A DNA stretch of 64,000 bases, taken from positions 1,605,956,793-1,606,020,792 of the forward strand of contig NC_056725.1 of NCBI RefSeq assembly GCF_019279795.1, written 5' to 3'. Both the position numbers and the translations under genes were made by a program. The notes beneath the pieces are model-generated. The model made no database searches and was not told the origin of the DNA. It saw only the letters and a list, made by a program, of their open reading frames with translations. Position 1 is the stretch's first letter. Each line of letters begins with the position of its first letter. Positions 23,848 to 37,785 of this stretch are shown piece by piece. The stretch is from Protopterus annectens. Lineage: Eukaryota; Chordata; Ceratodontiformes; Protopteridae.

Positions 23848-25130
23848 GTTTTGTTAGATGTGTCAGTTTAAAATTCCCCCAAATGTGTACACCAGTGATG
23901 TGAGTTTATAAGAAAAACAGGCTGAAAGGTGTTAACATAGTTTATAGTAGTGTGTTGAGCTGCTGCCTGTGTAATTGGCTGATTCTGATACATTCCACCT
24001 GCCAGCTATGGTAGTTATCTTTGATTCCCTTCCTTCTGCTGTTTCCCCTTCCCATTTCCTCCACATTTAAGCCCTGATGCACCCCTTGCATACCCAGTGC
24101 TCACTTGTAAACAGTCTATTTCTGTTGTTTGTTTTGTTTGTTTGGTTTTTGTTTTGTTTTAGGCCCAGTGCATGCCTCACACACCAGTTTAAGTAAAGAA
24201 AACAGTTTTAAGCAGAACTGGCCCTCCCTGAATGTGAACACACTCTGCATTGCATGGAATAAGACAATACAGCCTCAGACACACCCCCTTCCTTAGCTGT
24301 GCTTAGCTAAGGGGAAACACAGGCCACTGAGCTCCATTGTGCTTATAGCAAGCATGACAAACCCCCTTTTCATGTTAGCTTCTCCTCCTGACTACAGGGT
24401 GGTGTTAGAGCACCTACACGGTTAGGTGCAGTCTGACACTTAGAAGAAATCTGTGATTCAGTATAAATCCCCTCATTTGCATACACTACTGCCTAACTCC
24501 ATAGTTATCACACTTACATTGGGCCTTTCCACTTAGTAACCACTATTCCCTGGTATTGTTTTCATTCTGCTTGCCATTGGCTAGAATAACAAAATGCAGA
24601 TTTATGTAAAAATTGATTTTTCCCATTTTTTTATTTTTTTTATTTTTTATTTTCAGCATGATCCTGTTTGCACCCCGCTGAACAATGCTTAAATGGCCGA
24701 GATTGGCCAAAAAATAAAAAAATGAAAGTTTTATTTAAAAAAAATTTAAACTGTTTATCATGCCAGTGGCCATATATTTAGCCATTGGCATGCCTACTAG
24801 ATATAATACATGCTTTATTATGAGCTGTCATGCCTTCATTTTCTAATTTGCAGAAATGTGTTCAGCTAGTAACTGAACACATTTCTGCTTCTTACACTAT
24901 TCCTGCATGGACATCTGCCTGCTTGCTGAATCGATAATTCACCTCATTTGCATCATTTTCACTAGCAAATGAGGTAAATAGCATTAGGCATTGGTGTCCA
25001 GGCAGGAATAGTGCTGCCAAACTCGTGCACATCAGATTAGCTGTTTGCTGAATCACTTGGCGTTCATATTCCATGCAGCAGCTGCATTATTATTCCTACA
25101 CTCCGTGTAGGGTTTAATGAATCCTGGGGA
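23848..25130. other. Right terminal region of composite unit, copy 1
   Basis: AT-rich non-coding sequence, paralogous to 60,418-61,617. It contains an 11/12-bp inverted repeat CATGCCAGTGGC / GCCATTGGCATG (24,759-24,792) and a perfect 14-bp inverted repeat (24,852-24,865 / 24,873-24,886). Outer arms CACTATTCCTGCATGGACA (24,895-24,913) and TGTCCAGGCAGGAATAGTG (24,995-25,013) enclose an inner CCTCATTTGC / GCAAATGAGG. It ends GAATCCTGGGGA, which I take as the right terminus. The region is also the probable promoter side of T1. Confidence 0.5.
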
Positions 25131-25176
25131 TACTCTTTTTAAATAGCTGATACTGGTATTGCATCCAAGATTAGAC

Positions 25177-25420
25177 TATCCCCCAAATTTACTATTTTCC
25201 GGGCAGGACTAGCTTAGTCTTGCATGGAAGCAGATGCTTAGGAGCAGGATGGCAGCGCACCATGCGCGTTAATGAAAGCACGCTGCCTGAGCTCCTAATC
25301 TTACATGGAGCATTTAAGAGTGCAAGGGGAATGTCTGAGTGCAGACCTCTCAGAATATACATGCCCCTGCAATGAAGAACAGCAGAAAGTCCTAATAGAA
25401 TGAGCAAGACTGCTCATAGG
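25177..25420. mobile_element. Candidate left terminus of composite unit, copy 2
   Basis: TAT (25,177-25,179) is followed by CCCCCAAATTTACTA. The complement of the right end at 61,617 reads CCCCCAGATTCAGCA and is flanked by TAT. CAGGACTAG (25,204-25,212) recurs, in either orientation, three times near the right end. A hairpin with arms GGAGC..GGCAGCG and CGCTGCC..GCTCC spans about 25,230-25,295. A 3-bp duplication fits the Harbinger superfamily, although TWA words are more usual than TAT. Confidence 0.42.
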
Positions 25421-25615
25421 TGTACGCATACCCCCAGCAACATCCCCCCACATGTACAAGAGCAATAGTTAGCACAAAAAATATAAAGATACTTTTTTTT
25501 TTATTAAACAGATTAAATTTAACCATAGGTGCATGGATTTGCCCATTGCTTAGCTATGGTTAATGCAGTTTAAATGGCAGAAGAGGATAAAAAACAAGAT
25601 ATAAGCATCTGAAGC

Positions 25616-25692
25616 AGTATAGCAATAGTGTAGTGGGCAGAGCATTCGCCTTGTTAGTAGTCATTCCCAGTTCGAGTCCCACTGCAGCACAT
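25616..25692 (+). repeat. tRNA-like sequence (SINE head or tRNA pseudogene)
   Basis: An A box (TAGTGTAGTGGGCAGAGCA) and a B box (AGTTCGAGTCC) lie at tRNA spacing. The first bases GCAGT pair with ACTGC just before the end, like an acceptor stem. The T-arm stem does not close, so it is not a working tRNA. It is probably a SINE head. Confidence 0.5.
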
Positions 25693-25729
25693 TTTCCATG
25701 TCAAATCACTTAATGACCAATATTTTTAG

Positions 25730-25925
25730 TTGCGTGACCTACTAAATAACATATATTTGTAAACTGGAGTACTGCATTAAATGCAGATGTGAGGTGTCAG
25801 TGTCATAATGTTGCAAAGTCCACAGATAATCATTAGTGCCTCATACAGTATATGTACACAGGAATCAGGGATACAAATGGAAAGTAAAATGTGTAATGAA
25901 TGATAACTCCATAAAGCTTCCAAAT
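25730..25925 (+). repeat. Direct repeat, left member
   Basis: About 190 bp with roughly 75-80% identity by eye to 26,428-26,605. Shared words include GAACTGGAGTACT or AAACTGGAGTACT, GCAGATGTGAGGTG or CCAGATGTGAGGTG, and CATACAGT. The pair flanks SINE copy ii. Confidence 0.6.
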
Positions 25926-25962
25926 CCCCCACCTTCCCAAGAACCATGAGACATTACTGTCT

Positions 25963-26345
25963 GAATTAGTGCAGTGGTAAGCTGGAGTAAGCACTAGTAA
26001 GCAAGTGTAAGCACTATTAAGCGGAAGTAAGTGGGAGTAAGCATATGTAAGCACTAGTAAGCAGGTTTAAGCCCATTTGCATGGGGGTAAGCAATGCGCA
26101 CACAGGTTAAGCAATATTGAATCTAACTCTCTGTAAGCATATTTAACCAGAGGTTAACATTGCTTACCCTCACAAAAATCTGCGCAAACCCACTTACAAC
26201 TGCTTAAAAGTGCCTTAATCACTTTGTATGCAACAGCTGATGTTCTGGCCAGAAACAAACTAAACAGCCTTTGGAGGTCTTGAACCCAGGACCCTGTACA
26301 CTATAGTCACAGTAGTTAACCACTAAGCCATCACTGCAGTACATG
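25963..26345 (-). repeat. tRNA-headed SINE-like repeat, copy ii (best preserved)
   Basis: The minus strand starts with a tRNA-like head: A box TGGCTTAGTGGTTAA and B box GGGTTCAAGACC about 35 nt later, near 26,330-26,270. The body includes AGCAGTTGTAAGTGGGTTTG and TTAAGGCACTTTTAAGCAG, shared by copies i, iii and iv. The tail is the 10-bp phased array described separately. It was probably transcribed by RNA polymerase III from the internal boxes. Confidence 0.68.
25977..26092 (+). repeat. 10-bp phased GTAAGC array
   Basis: GTAAGC or a one-base variant starts at 25,977, 25,987, 25,997, 26,007, 26,017, 26,027, 26,037, 26,047, 26,057, 26,067 and 26,087: eleven of twelve consecutive 10-bp registers. 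The four bases between hexamers vary. It forms the tail of SINE copy ii, and shorter arrays in the same register pattern occur at 3,219-3,284 and 29,991-30,056. Confidence 0.9.
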
Positions 26346-26427
26346 AGATTGAGGTATCACCACACAAATCCTCACTATAGTAAAAGCAAACTAAACATGT
26401 GAAAGGAATCTATATACAGTCGTATGT

Positions 26428-26605
26428 TCTATAAACTACTACATAACATAAATATGTGAACTGGAGTACTTCAGTAAGCCCAGATGTGAGGTGCAATTGT
26501 AATAAAGTTTTGAAGTCTGCTAATAAACACAAAGACCCCATACAGTGTACGTACACATGAATCATGGATACCAGACACATATATAACATGTGATGAATAA
26601 TAAAT
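26428..26605 (+). repeat. Direct repeat, right member
   Basis: Partner of 25,730-25,925. It is followed by another cluster of TAAGC words (26,641-26,690), so the SINE-plus-flank unit was probably duplicated in tandem and its second tRNA head lost. Confidence 0.55.
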
Positions 26606-26814
26606 CTATACTAAAAAGCAGATAGAATGCAAATTAAATATTAAGCAATGCTAAGCATTGCACAGTCCAGCTTAGTAGGTGTAAGCAATGTGTAGGCCAG
26701 CTAACTCAATTTGCCCATTGGTATACCCCTTTAAATAATGCCAACCTTAGGTAAGCAGGTTTGCCCATCGCTCAGCCTTTTCAAAACTATCTAATCACGG
26801 CAAACTGTGGGAAA

Positions 26815-26883
26815 TTGGCCCTATTTAAACCCAACAGGTGGGAATACATTTCATAACTGGTTGTAGCTTCTCCTTGCTGGCAC
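26815..26883 (+). promoter_or_regulatory. Probable core promoter and 5' UTR of gene A copy 2
   Basis: A TATA-like TATTTAAA (26,822-26,829) lies about 55 bp upstream of the ATG at 26,884, which begins the Myb-like reading. No other support. Confidence 0.4.
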
Positions 26884-29420
26884 CATGTCTGGAATGGGAG
26901 AGGGTGTGCACGTTTGAGTGCAGCGCTGGGGCATCTAGGAGTCCTGAGTCATGGCAGGACTCCTTGTCAAAGACCATGAGCAGAGACTGCTGCAGGGCCA
27001 GTACAAGGATTCCCAATATAAAGCAGAAGCCTGGGACCAGCTCGCCCATGACCTCACCAGTGACGCTGGCATACACTGAACTGGTGAGTAGGTCTGACAT
27101 CACTATGCTGACCTGAAGTGGTGAAAGGGGATCTCTTGGATCAGTGGATCCAAGAGGCTAGGAGGACAGGGGAGGTCTCAGATGTGTGTAAGCATCTCTC
27201 CACTACCTTATGGATAGGTATGGCTAAATATTCCTCTTATGTCCTTCACAGCGGCAAGTGTGTGGGCTGCGAACCAGGAGGCCCATGGATGCCACTTGGA
27301 GAGGTTGCAACACAAGGCAGGTTAGTAATACTCTTGCATGTACTGTCATTGGAAATAAATCTAAAAGTATTAGTAAGTTAATTGCTTGTATCAAACCTGT
27401 ATTGTTTAAGGCAAGTACTGCATACATCAGATAATATGGCAGTAAGAGTCTAATATAGGTTGTATGTAAGTAAAAGCATAATAGCCTGACAATAAAGGTC
27501 TAACTGCTGGACTGCATGTGTTTACTCTGGTATCATATGGAAATGTAGCTTTGCAATCACGTAATAGTACTGTTGTATTAAGCACTGTTACCCACACTCT
27601 GCAACAAAAATAAAATGTGTAGGAATGTCTGTATATGACTGGTGTAATCCCCAGAGGTCATTTAGTAAAACTGAAAGAGGCATAGACAGAAAACAGTGAA
27701 AAGACAGGCAACCAAATCCAAATAGCACATGCAACTGAGATGTGAACTGCTGTATTTTTAGCACACACAGCCATGGTTTGAATCCTGGGAGTGGTAGTAG
27801 TCTGCATACAGAATCATACCCCACAACTGTACAAATATGTCCAGAATATCCAGTAAATTGGCCCATATCTGCTGCCTGTCACTCTGTCCCCCTGAGAAAT
27901 CACTGGGATGATCCCAGAAGTGTAGGCTGCAAACAAGAAATACAACTGATTGTCACACATCTATATGAACAAACCTGTCTCTCTAGCAACACTCTAAACT
28001 GTTATGAGAGTAATAAGCCAAGTTTGTCCCATCTACACCCCCATGTTGTCAAGCTCTGTTGACCAGAGTGTGAACAGCAACAGAGTGAGATATATGTGCA
28101 TAATACTAATGTTGATGCTAGTAATTTGTTTGGCAACATTCAGGTAGCGCTAACAAACAATGCTCCCACAGGTCTGTCAGATACGAACACTGTGCCTAGA
28201 AATAAAAGACTGATACCCTATACTGGTACTATTTACTCTGGTATTGTATGGCATTGTGAGTGCTGCAGTTGCTCTGAATAATAAGGTATCACTCATCACT
28301 GTCACCCACACTGTGCTACATAACATAACTGTCTAGGAAATCCTATACAAGAGTGTTGTAAGTCATTAAAGGTTGAAGAGGGCAATAGTGTACATATGTC
28401 CCGGTTAACCTGCATGTGGTCAAGACATGGCCAGATTCTGTGCAAAACGAGATGGACAGGTATGTGCATAACATCAACCTGGAATCTGGGAGTATGTGTA
28501 GAAACAGTTAATTAGTGTTAACAAACAATTCCTCCACAGGTATAACAGGTAAGATGTGTATACTGCAGATAAAACCAGTTTGGTATATAGTTTTTCACAG
28601 CTATATCACTGTCCAAACTAAGACAATAGGGCACTTTAGTAATACTTGTAAGGTACAGATAACAGCACTGACTAGGAAAGTAATGTGAACTACAGGAATA
28701 TACTAGTTGTTAACTGACATCTTTCTCTCCCCCCACCATATCTGCAACAATAAACTAAATACCCAACTCAATTGGTATGTGATGACTTCACTGTTGGGAC
28801 ATATGTCCTATTGTTTGATAATTATTTAAATATGTTTCTATGCATGTGCTTTGTTGGAATACTCCAACATTGGTGGCATGGTGCCATCAATGTACCTGCA
28901 TGCTGTTGTAATTACCAATGTGGTCCCATATATGCATGTGTTCTGTTTACTATGCAACTGTTCCATATCTGGTGTCTGGGTTAATGGGAATATCTATGCA
29001 TGCTGTTATACCTAATCCTGGAATGTGTTGACTATTACTAACCTACATATGTTGATAAAACATAAATACCATAGCACGTATGGGAATGTGGGTCCCAGTG
29101 GACCCACCTGTCCCACCTCAACTAGCCGTGGCACCGGGCAGCAGCATGTCTGGGGTCCAGCCCGGGACCTCCTCATCCACTGGTCATGCACCACCTTCAG
29201 GTGAAACCACCTCAGGGGATGGGGCTCGCCCCCCCTAGAAGTGGGCGCAGACAGGAACCTGCCAACCATCGCTATGTCCAGGTCATGGTGCATAGCGAGC
29301 TCAATCAGCAGCTTGGAGATCTGCTACACCAGCTTGAGGGCAACGTGTTGCTACTAGAGGGTTGGCATTGCTCTCTGAGTCAACCTCCAGCACAGCCACC
29401 TTCGAGGCTGTGAAGGTGCA
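26884..29420 (+). pseudogene. Harbinger-type Myb/SANT-like gene A, copy 2
   Basis: Exon 1 (26,884-27,187) starts MSGMGEG and, with several in-frame stops, reads LLVKDHEQRLLQGQYKDSQY and KAEAWDQLAHDLTSDAGIH, the Myb/SANT-like domain. The donor is GTAAGC at 27,188. Exon 2 (27,252-27,320) is 69 nt, as in copy 1, and reads AANQEAHGCHLERLQHKAG in phase 1. Two 9-nt micro-exon candidates lie at 28,172 (donor lost) and 28,540 (donor GTAAG). The last exon starts at 29,099 and reads VDPPVPPQLAVAPGSSMSGV, then a Ser/Pro-rich stretch, then in another frame VHSELNQQLGDLLHQLEGNV, a likely coiled coil. In Harbinger elements this protein binds the ends and brings the transposase into the nucleus; that role here is inferred. 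It is decayed and not functional. Confidence 0.66.
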
Positions 29421-29976
29421 GTGGTGACTGACCAAGGGTGGGGACCTCAGTCCCAGTGTTTCCACTAGGGGGCTCATGGGGTTCCATTTCCCAAAACCCC
29501 TCCCCATCAAGGTGTTTACCCCCCCACATGTCTCATATACTGTCCCTGCATGCATCTTGCTTGTCTTGTCTATTAACCTACCCAAACTACCTCCCCAAAT
29601 ATACCTACTATCCCTCTCCAACATCCCACTCTCACCTGAAAAAAGGGGCAATCTGTTCCCAAAAAAAAAAAATCTTGCCCCATACATAGCTCTCCATTTC
29701 GCACATGTGTCCACTGGACACAAGTAATCTGGCCTAATTGGCATCACAACATATTATTGTTGTCCTTACCTCTCTCTCAGGGGTTTGAGTGTCCAAATCT
29801 ACCTCCAAATTCAGTGTATATGCACAGCTGTTGCTGTAGGGGAAATAGGCAGTCATGGACCTTCCCTACACCCTTCCTGCACATTCCTAGCTATTTTCAT
29901 TACTGTCTTTCCCTCTTTGTGCCCCTTTTTCACCACTTTCCCTATCAACCCTTTTTTCTTTTCTTTTCTTTTAAAG
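29421..29976. other. 3' flank of gene A copy 2
   Basis: Aligned with 2,606-3,204. It contains short A tracts and a CT-rich run before the SINE. No other feature. Confidence 0.5.
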
Positions 29977-30300
29977 AAATTAGCACAGGGGTAAGTGGGA
30001 GTAAGCACTTCTAAGCAACAGTAAGCGGGTTTAAGCTTGTTTGTGCAGGTGTAAGCAATGCCTAAACAGGTTAAGCAACTAAGAAGCTGAATCAGTATAA
30101 GAAACAGTAACCGAATGCTAGCAGTGCTTACATCCACGCAAACCCACGCAAACCGCTTACAACTGCTTAAAAGTGCCTAAATCACTTGTATCCAATGACC
30201 CTTGTTCATCCCAGAAACAAAATAAACAGCCTTTAGAAGGTTTAAACCCAGCACCTTGCACACCATAGCCAAAGTGATTTACCACCAAGCCATGTCAAAT
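29977..30300 (-). repeat. tRNA-headed SINE-like repeat, copy iii
   Basis: The minus-strand head carries GGCTTGGTGGTAAA and GGTTTAAACC near 30,295-30,235. The tail is phased at 29,991, 30,001, 30,011, 30,021, 30,031 and 30,051. It has the same flank as copy i (AAAGAAATTAGCACAGGGG on the left). Confidence 0.6.
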
Positions 30301-30485
30301 ATACATAACCATGATGTTTTCACAAACATATCATCCAACCCAGTTATTCAACAGTACAGGAAATGTATTTAAACATGTAGATGTATGTGTGTGTATATAT
30401 ATTAAATAGATATAGCATATCTATATATGTATATATCTATCTATATATATATCTACACATGCATACATCTATAGATATATATGTC

Positions 30486-30543
<58 letters not shown>

Positions 30544-30942
30544 TCAATATAAATATGTAAGCATAAATATATATCTATATAGGTATATACAGACATATAT
30601 CTATAGATATAAATGAGAACATAAAAAAACATACATGCCCACATGCACCATTAATAGGGGTGAGGGGGCCCAAACAACATACATCTTGTAAGTATAGATA
30701 TTCTTCCAACAGCCAAACACATCTGCCCTGCAATACAATACCAACTGTTGCAAATCCCATAGCCAGGACCTGACACAACATGGGCACAAGATGTTAACAG
30801 CACTTCATCCCACCTGTATGATGTCAGGCTGGTATCAGTACCATATCATACAGTACAGTCTGGCTACCATAGGGAATGTACAATGTGGAAGCAATCAACA
30901 TTCCTAAGATACATATACACAGACCAATTTATGCAGATACAT

Positions 30943-30988
<46 letters not shown>

Positions 30989-32639
30989 GTAACTACACAT
31001 ACACACACAGAAATATGTATAGGAAGATACATATGTAGAAGGTGCACACAATACAGAACAGCCAGTATGCCTACAGTTGCCACCTTACCAAATGGACACT
31101 GTATGAGCCACCCATACAAATGACAATTGTTGCTTGCAACATATACCCACAGAGAGGTCAAAGGATATAACACCACAGACAGGTTTGCATACATGGGAAA
31201 GCTTTATTTGTGTACTATTACAGCTGTATATGTCATGTCATATAGCTGTTTAGACTCTGACATACATATAAACAGAGTAATGCAACTGTGAAACAGTTAT
31301 ATTAATACAGTATTCTGGAAAGGTTTACATATGTTGCTGTCCAGGCCGAGGCCTTCAAGTAGAACAATAGTAAAGGCAGACTGGGCCACAGGATAACAAT
31401 CAAGCAACAGTAAGTAATGCAGATGCATAGCCCAGCAGCCTCTATCTACACTCTGTACACAATCCCTAGGGAGTAAAGATCTCAGTTGATACAATGGGAT
31501 ATAATCTGTTAGATAACAAGGCATAACTGACACCATCACAATCACATTGACAAACAGAACAGTCTCTATGGCAGGAAGCAGTAGCCCTGCATTTACCCAA
31601 GGTGAATTGTATGGTAATGTACATCCAGATGCCTTAAGGCAGCTTACCCCTGATACCCCCACATGTAGTAACAGCCTAGGTTAGTTATGGGGCTTCTCTC
31701 CTATAGACTGACATACAGGGTCATATATCACTGTTACATACACTGGCCTCTGGATTGCATAAGGGCACACATGTATTGTATAGATGAAGCCCACACATAT
31801 ATGGACCCAACCCACAATATGTGTGGGGGCCACAACAGCAGTGGACTGATGGCAGGAATGGCAGCATGACATACTCATAGCCCACTACATAACAACCCCT
31901 GACAGCATGTCATATGGATAAAGCCTGGTATGTAGGTGGAGAACAGGGGCTGGAACACAGGCCATATGTGAAATACTCTTGTCATACACTAAGCAAGTCT
32001 CTGGTGTTACAGAATAGTCTGCAACATACCCTTAGTCAGGAATAAGAAGTTAGAAAAAGAAAATGGCTGTAGCCATGTACTGATAGCACTCAACACACAC
32101 ACTGCCAGTGATATATCTGACACAAGACCTGTGTGGTGAACAGACAAAACATAATAGGCACACCTCTGGCCATCAAGTGGATAGGTCCACAGTTGAGAGC
32201 TATGCAGACAGACTGCATTCCATGTTAAACTAGTAAGTACACACAAACCCTGTAACACTGGTGCTATACAATGCATACAACACTACTCACACTATGTCTG
32301 TAGTTCTGGAACCTCATACAAATAAGTAGCTGGCCTGAGTGTGCAAGTTCTCTTGTAAGAGGTATTGCTACCTGCTGTCTGAAACACTTTTGCCCACATA
32401 CAGGAAGGATGTCCACCATACAGGAAAGGTAAAGCGAACACACCCACATTATGTAAGGATTTATAGTAGTGGGTTGCCATGACAGTGGTACTTGGAAGTA
32501 CTACACAGCATGCTGCATGCAGGTAGCAAGTGGAGGACACTGATTGGTGCAGAGGCCATCACCTGATCATGTGTATCACCAAAAAAAGCCATGCTGCAAT
32601 TTATTCAAAGCAGCTCAATCCATTTACTGGAGAGAAAAT

Positions 32640-32680
<41 letters not shown>

Positions 32681-32700
32681 TGAAAGGCAAAATAAAAAAA
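30301..32700. repeat. Anonymous block C, copy 2, with AT and GATA microsatellites
   Basis: Paralogous to 3,501-5,263 and 49,713-52,265. It includes an (AT)n tract at about 30,488-30,536, a GATA-type tract at about 30,945-30,987, and an (AG)n tract at about 32,654-32,680. I see no protein-coding or RNA gene. Confidence 0.5.
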
Positions 32701-34740
<2,040 letters not shown>

Positions 34741-35423
34741 ATGCCAAATGGATGGCTCCTGGCTTACTCCACTGCTGAGAATGATATAGTGATAAACCAC
34801 CTAATCCAGCACTACCCTGTCCTGTTTGGCTGGGCCACCCATGAGCAGCAGGAGTGGACTGCCCTGTGGAAAGACCTACTCCACAGGGCAAATGATGTTG
34901 GACTGCACAACCACAGTTATGAGCAGGTCAGGCATCATTGTTCTGACGTGCTTTGCAATGCCCTTCAGCATGCTGCTGCAGTCCGGGGGGATCTCCTCTC
35001 AACAGGGAGGGTTCATGCCATTAATCCTCCCCTGACATGTGTTGAGGAGCTCCTCACCAGCCTTGTGGCACCTGCCCATCCACATAGCCATCAACTGCGA
35101 GACACCATTGTGGAGGTGGGTGCTACTCACACACAGGCTGAGGAGTGTGCAGGTAAGGCTACAGGGCACATCAGTAGACCACTGTTGTGTATGCTTACAC
35201 ATCTGTACAGGTACAACATGCATATCTGACATGTCATAGTTATAGTTTGTTGCTGCGTAGTAGTGATAAACAGATGTGCACATGTGGTAGTATTGTGGAT
35301 ATGTACTGTTGAAGTATTGTACCCACCCTGTAGTAATGCCGCAGGTGTGGCCATTGACTTTGCATCTCTCACCCTCTTATCTAGGCCCCTCCAGTATACC
35401 ACTAAGGCAAAAGGCTATAGCCG

Positions 35424-37667
35424 GTGAGTATGGTTTAAGTTAATGCTTGCCAATACACCTGGCATGTAATGGCTATGGTATATTCCATGCACACATCTAA
35501 CACACCTACCCAGAATGCAAGCTGTACATGTGCATGTATTGTTGCTGTTAAATGCATGGCATCACAGTGGTGACAATGATGGGTTATTGGAAGGGTATTT
35601 CAGACACCTGCAAGATAACTAACATCCTGTCACTGTGGAATGTGTCCACAGGGAGTAACATAATGGTGGGAGACATGCCCTACAATTGGGACATGTGTGA
35701 AACACCACCCATCTACAGTGCAACAACAGTGTATATACCAGTAGTACAATGGCAACTGTTACAGAGTTACACTATGGCATAACATATTACTGTGGTCCAC
35801 ATTATCATCTGGGACTAGGCTGTAACATGTGGTGTGCAGTGTATGAGACACTGCAAACTGACACACATGTGTAGGTCTTACTTGTCAAGCATCTGCAAAA
35901 AGGGTGAAGGTGGGGAGGGGGTGTCAGCATGACACACCAGTGCACTGCAGCAGGGATCCTAAGGATGCTAAGAATGGCTGTATCTGCACACAGTCAGATT
36001 CAGGAACAGTGACAGATGTAACCTTACCCCCACAACAATAGTATACCTTGCAATCATGCAGATTTGGGGGACATGTGTAGGGCAGACTGAACATAGACTG
36101 GCAAATGCAGATGGCCCATGCTAGTATACCCCTGCCAGGAGTAGTGACTGCTGTAGTACACATAATAATAGGTGCAACAAACTGTCACGATAAAGGTGTG
36201 TACACATATGCACAAACGGAGTGTATGCATCGCAGTCAGCATCTGCACACCTAACACATTCCATAGACATTGTGAATGTACAGGACATATGTCAAATATC
36301 GGGCTCATGTAGTGTTAATATATATGGTGTAGTAGTCACATCGCAAATCAAGGAAGGGTGTGTCATATCAGTAAGGGTGTGTGCACTCCCCATAGCCATG
36401 GTATGCTCTGATGGTTGTCAGTGCAATAATATTAGATTGGTCATACATGGTCGGCTGATGTTGAGATCTGTAAACCAGGCATCAGGCATTCACAAATGGT
36501 ATCAGTCCACATAGCATCCTAGGTATGTGTTGCTGAAAAACATAGGGGCTATGAGCATTAGAGCTGACATAACTGACACAGTACTACACATTCAGCAATG
36601 GGTTGTACACCTGTGAGGTTTGGTGCACAGTACATGGCAGGGTGCAGAACAGGTGCACATCAGTACTGTGTGCATGGGTTCGGTGGTATCCAGGGAAAGA
36701 GTCATCACCTGCTACCACAGCACATGCATCGCACACATGTATACTGTTGCTAGCATGGATTGACTATATTTGCACTACATGCTGTTGTGTACCAGATGTT
36801 ATGCATGTTGACAGTGGGTAATAGGAGGACTGTGTGTACTATCATTGTGCAACCTCACATGTATGTGTATGTGAGTGTGTGTGTCTTGGTGGGTGGATAT
36901 TTTGTCTGTAGGGTCACTCTGGTAAAGTGGAGGGAGGGTGATGCATGTAGGATGCATGTGTGCATGTGTGTGTTTGTGTGGGTGTCCATGTATGCACATG
37001 TGTGATTGTGGGGTTGTTCATACAGCAGTACTTCCCTATGGGATCGTGCAGTACATGGACATGGACTGACACATGACACACCAGGAATACTTGTCATGTA
37101 TGCAATCACAGGACAGCTGATAGCATAATAAGGTCTGTAGCATGGAACATGCATTGGGAGGGAAGGTAGACACCAGATATACCCTTAATATCACATTCAG
37201 CAAAGAGGTGACTGACAACCCACTTATGTAGCACTATAGATGCATTGGGGAATTAGTAGACAACACCAGGTAGTGTATCCATATATTACAGTTGTCACAT
37301 GATAGGTTGATTGAGCAGCATATATGTCATGTACTGAGCAATACCTACACATGACACTCCAGTGCGTGATATTATGGACTGAACATAGTAGCCCCTCACA
37401 TATAGGGGCCATGCTCACGATGTCCGGACATATCCAGGGTGAATACTGAATGACAGCAGTGAGGCATGTACAACCACTCCACTCAGGTCAGGGTGGTAAT
37501 GGAGTAACAGGTCTTGTGCTGTGATCACTTGTCTAGGCATTTAGAGGAATGATACGTTAATGAGTGGTAGTAATGAGTGTATGTTACCATGTGTGATGCA
37601 GGATGGAGAATGCATGGGATTAAACGTGGGACTGTCTGTAAAGTCACGGACAGGTAAGTATTAAGGT

Positions 37668-37733
<66 letters not shown>

Positions 37734-37785
37734 GTTATGCAATGCTGTACAGGTCTTAAAGTGTGTTTCTTGTTTTGCCCCACAG
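35424..37785 (+). other. Intron 2 of gene B copy 2
   Basis: Corresponds to 10,705-13,212 of copy 1 without the Tc1 relic. It is CpG-poor and TG/CA-rich. I recognise no other element apart from the GT tract near its end. Confidence 0.45.
37669..37732. repeat. (GT)n microsatellite
   Basis: A GT tract of about 64 bp just upstream of gene B exon 3. Copy 1 has a shorter TG-rich run at the same place. Confidence 0.95.

Noticed and set aside
25616-25692. Working tRNA gene
   Set aside because: A and B boxes are good, but the T stem does not pair and no terminator run follows at the right distance.
25977-26092. Functional multiple 5' splice sites
   Set aside because: GTAAGC matches a donor core, but the array lies in a SINE tail with no exon in front. 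I keep it as a phased repeat only.
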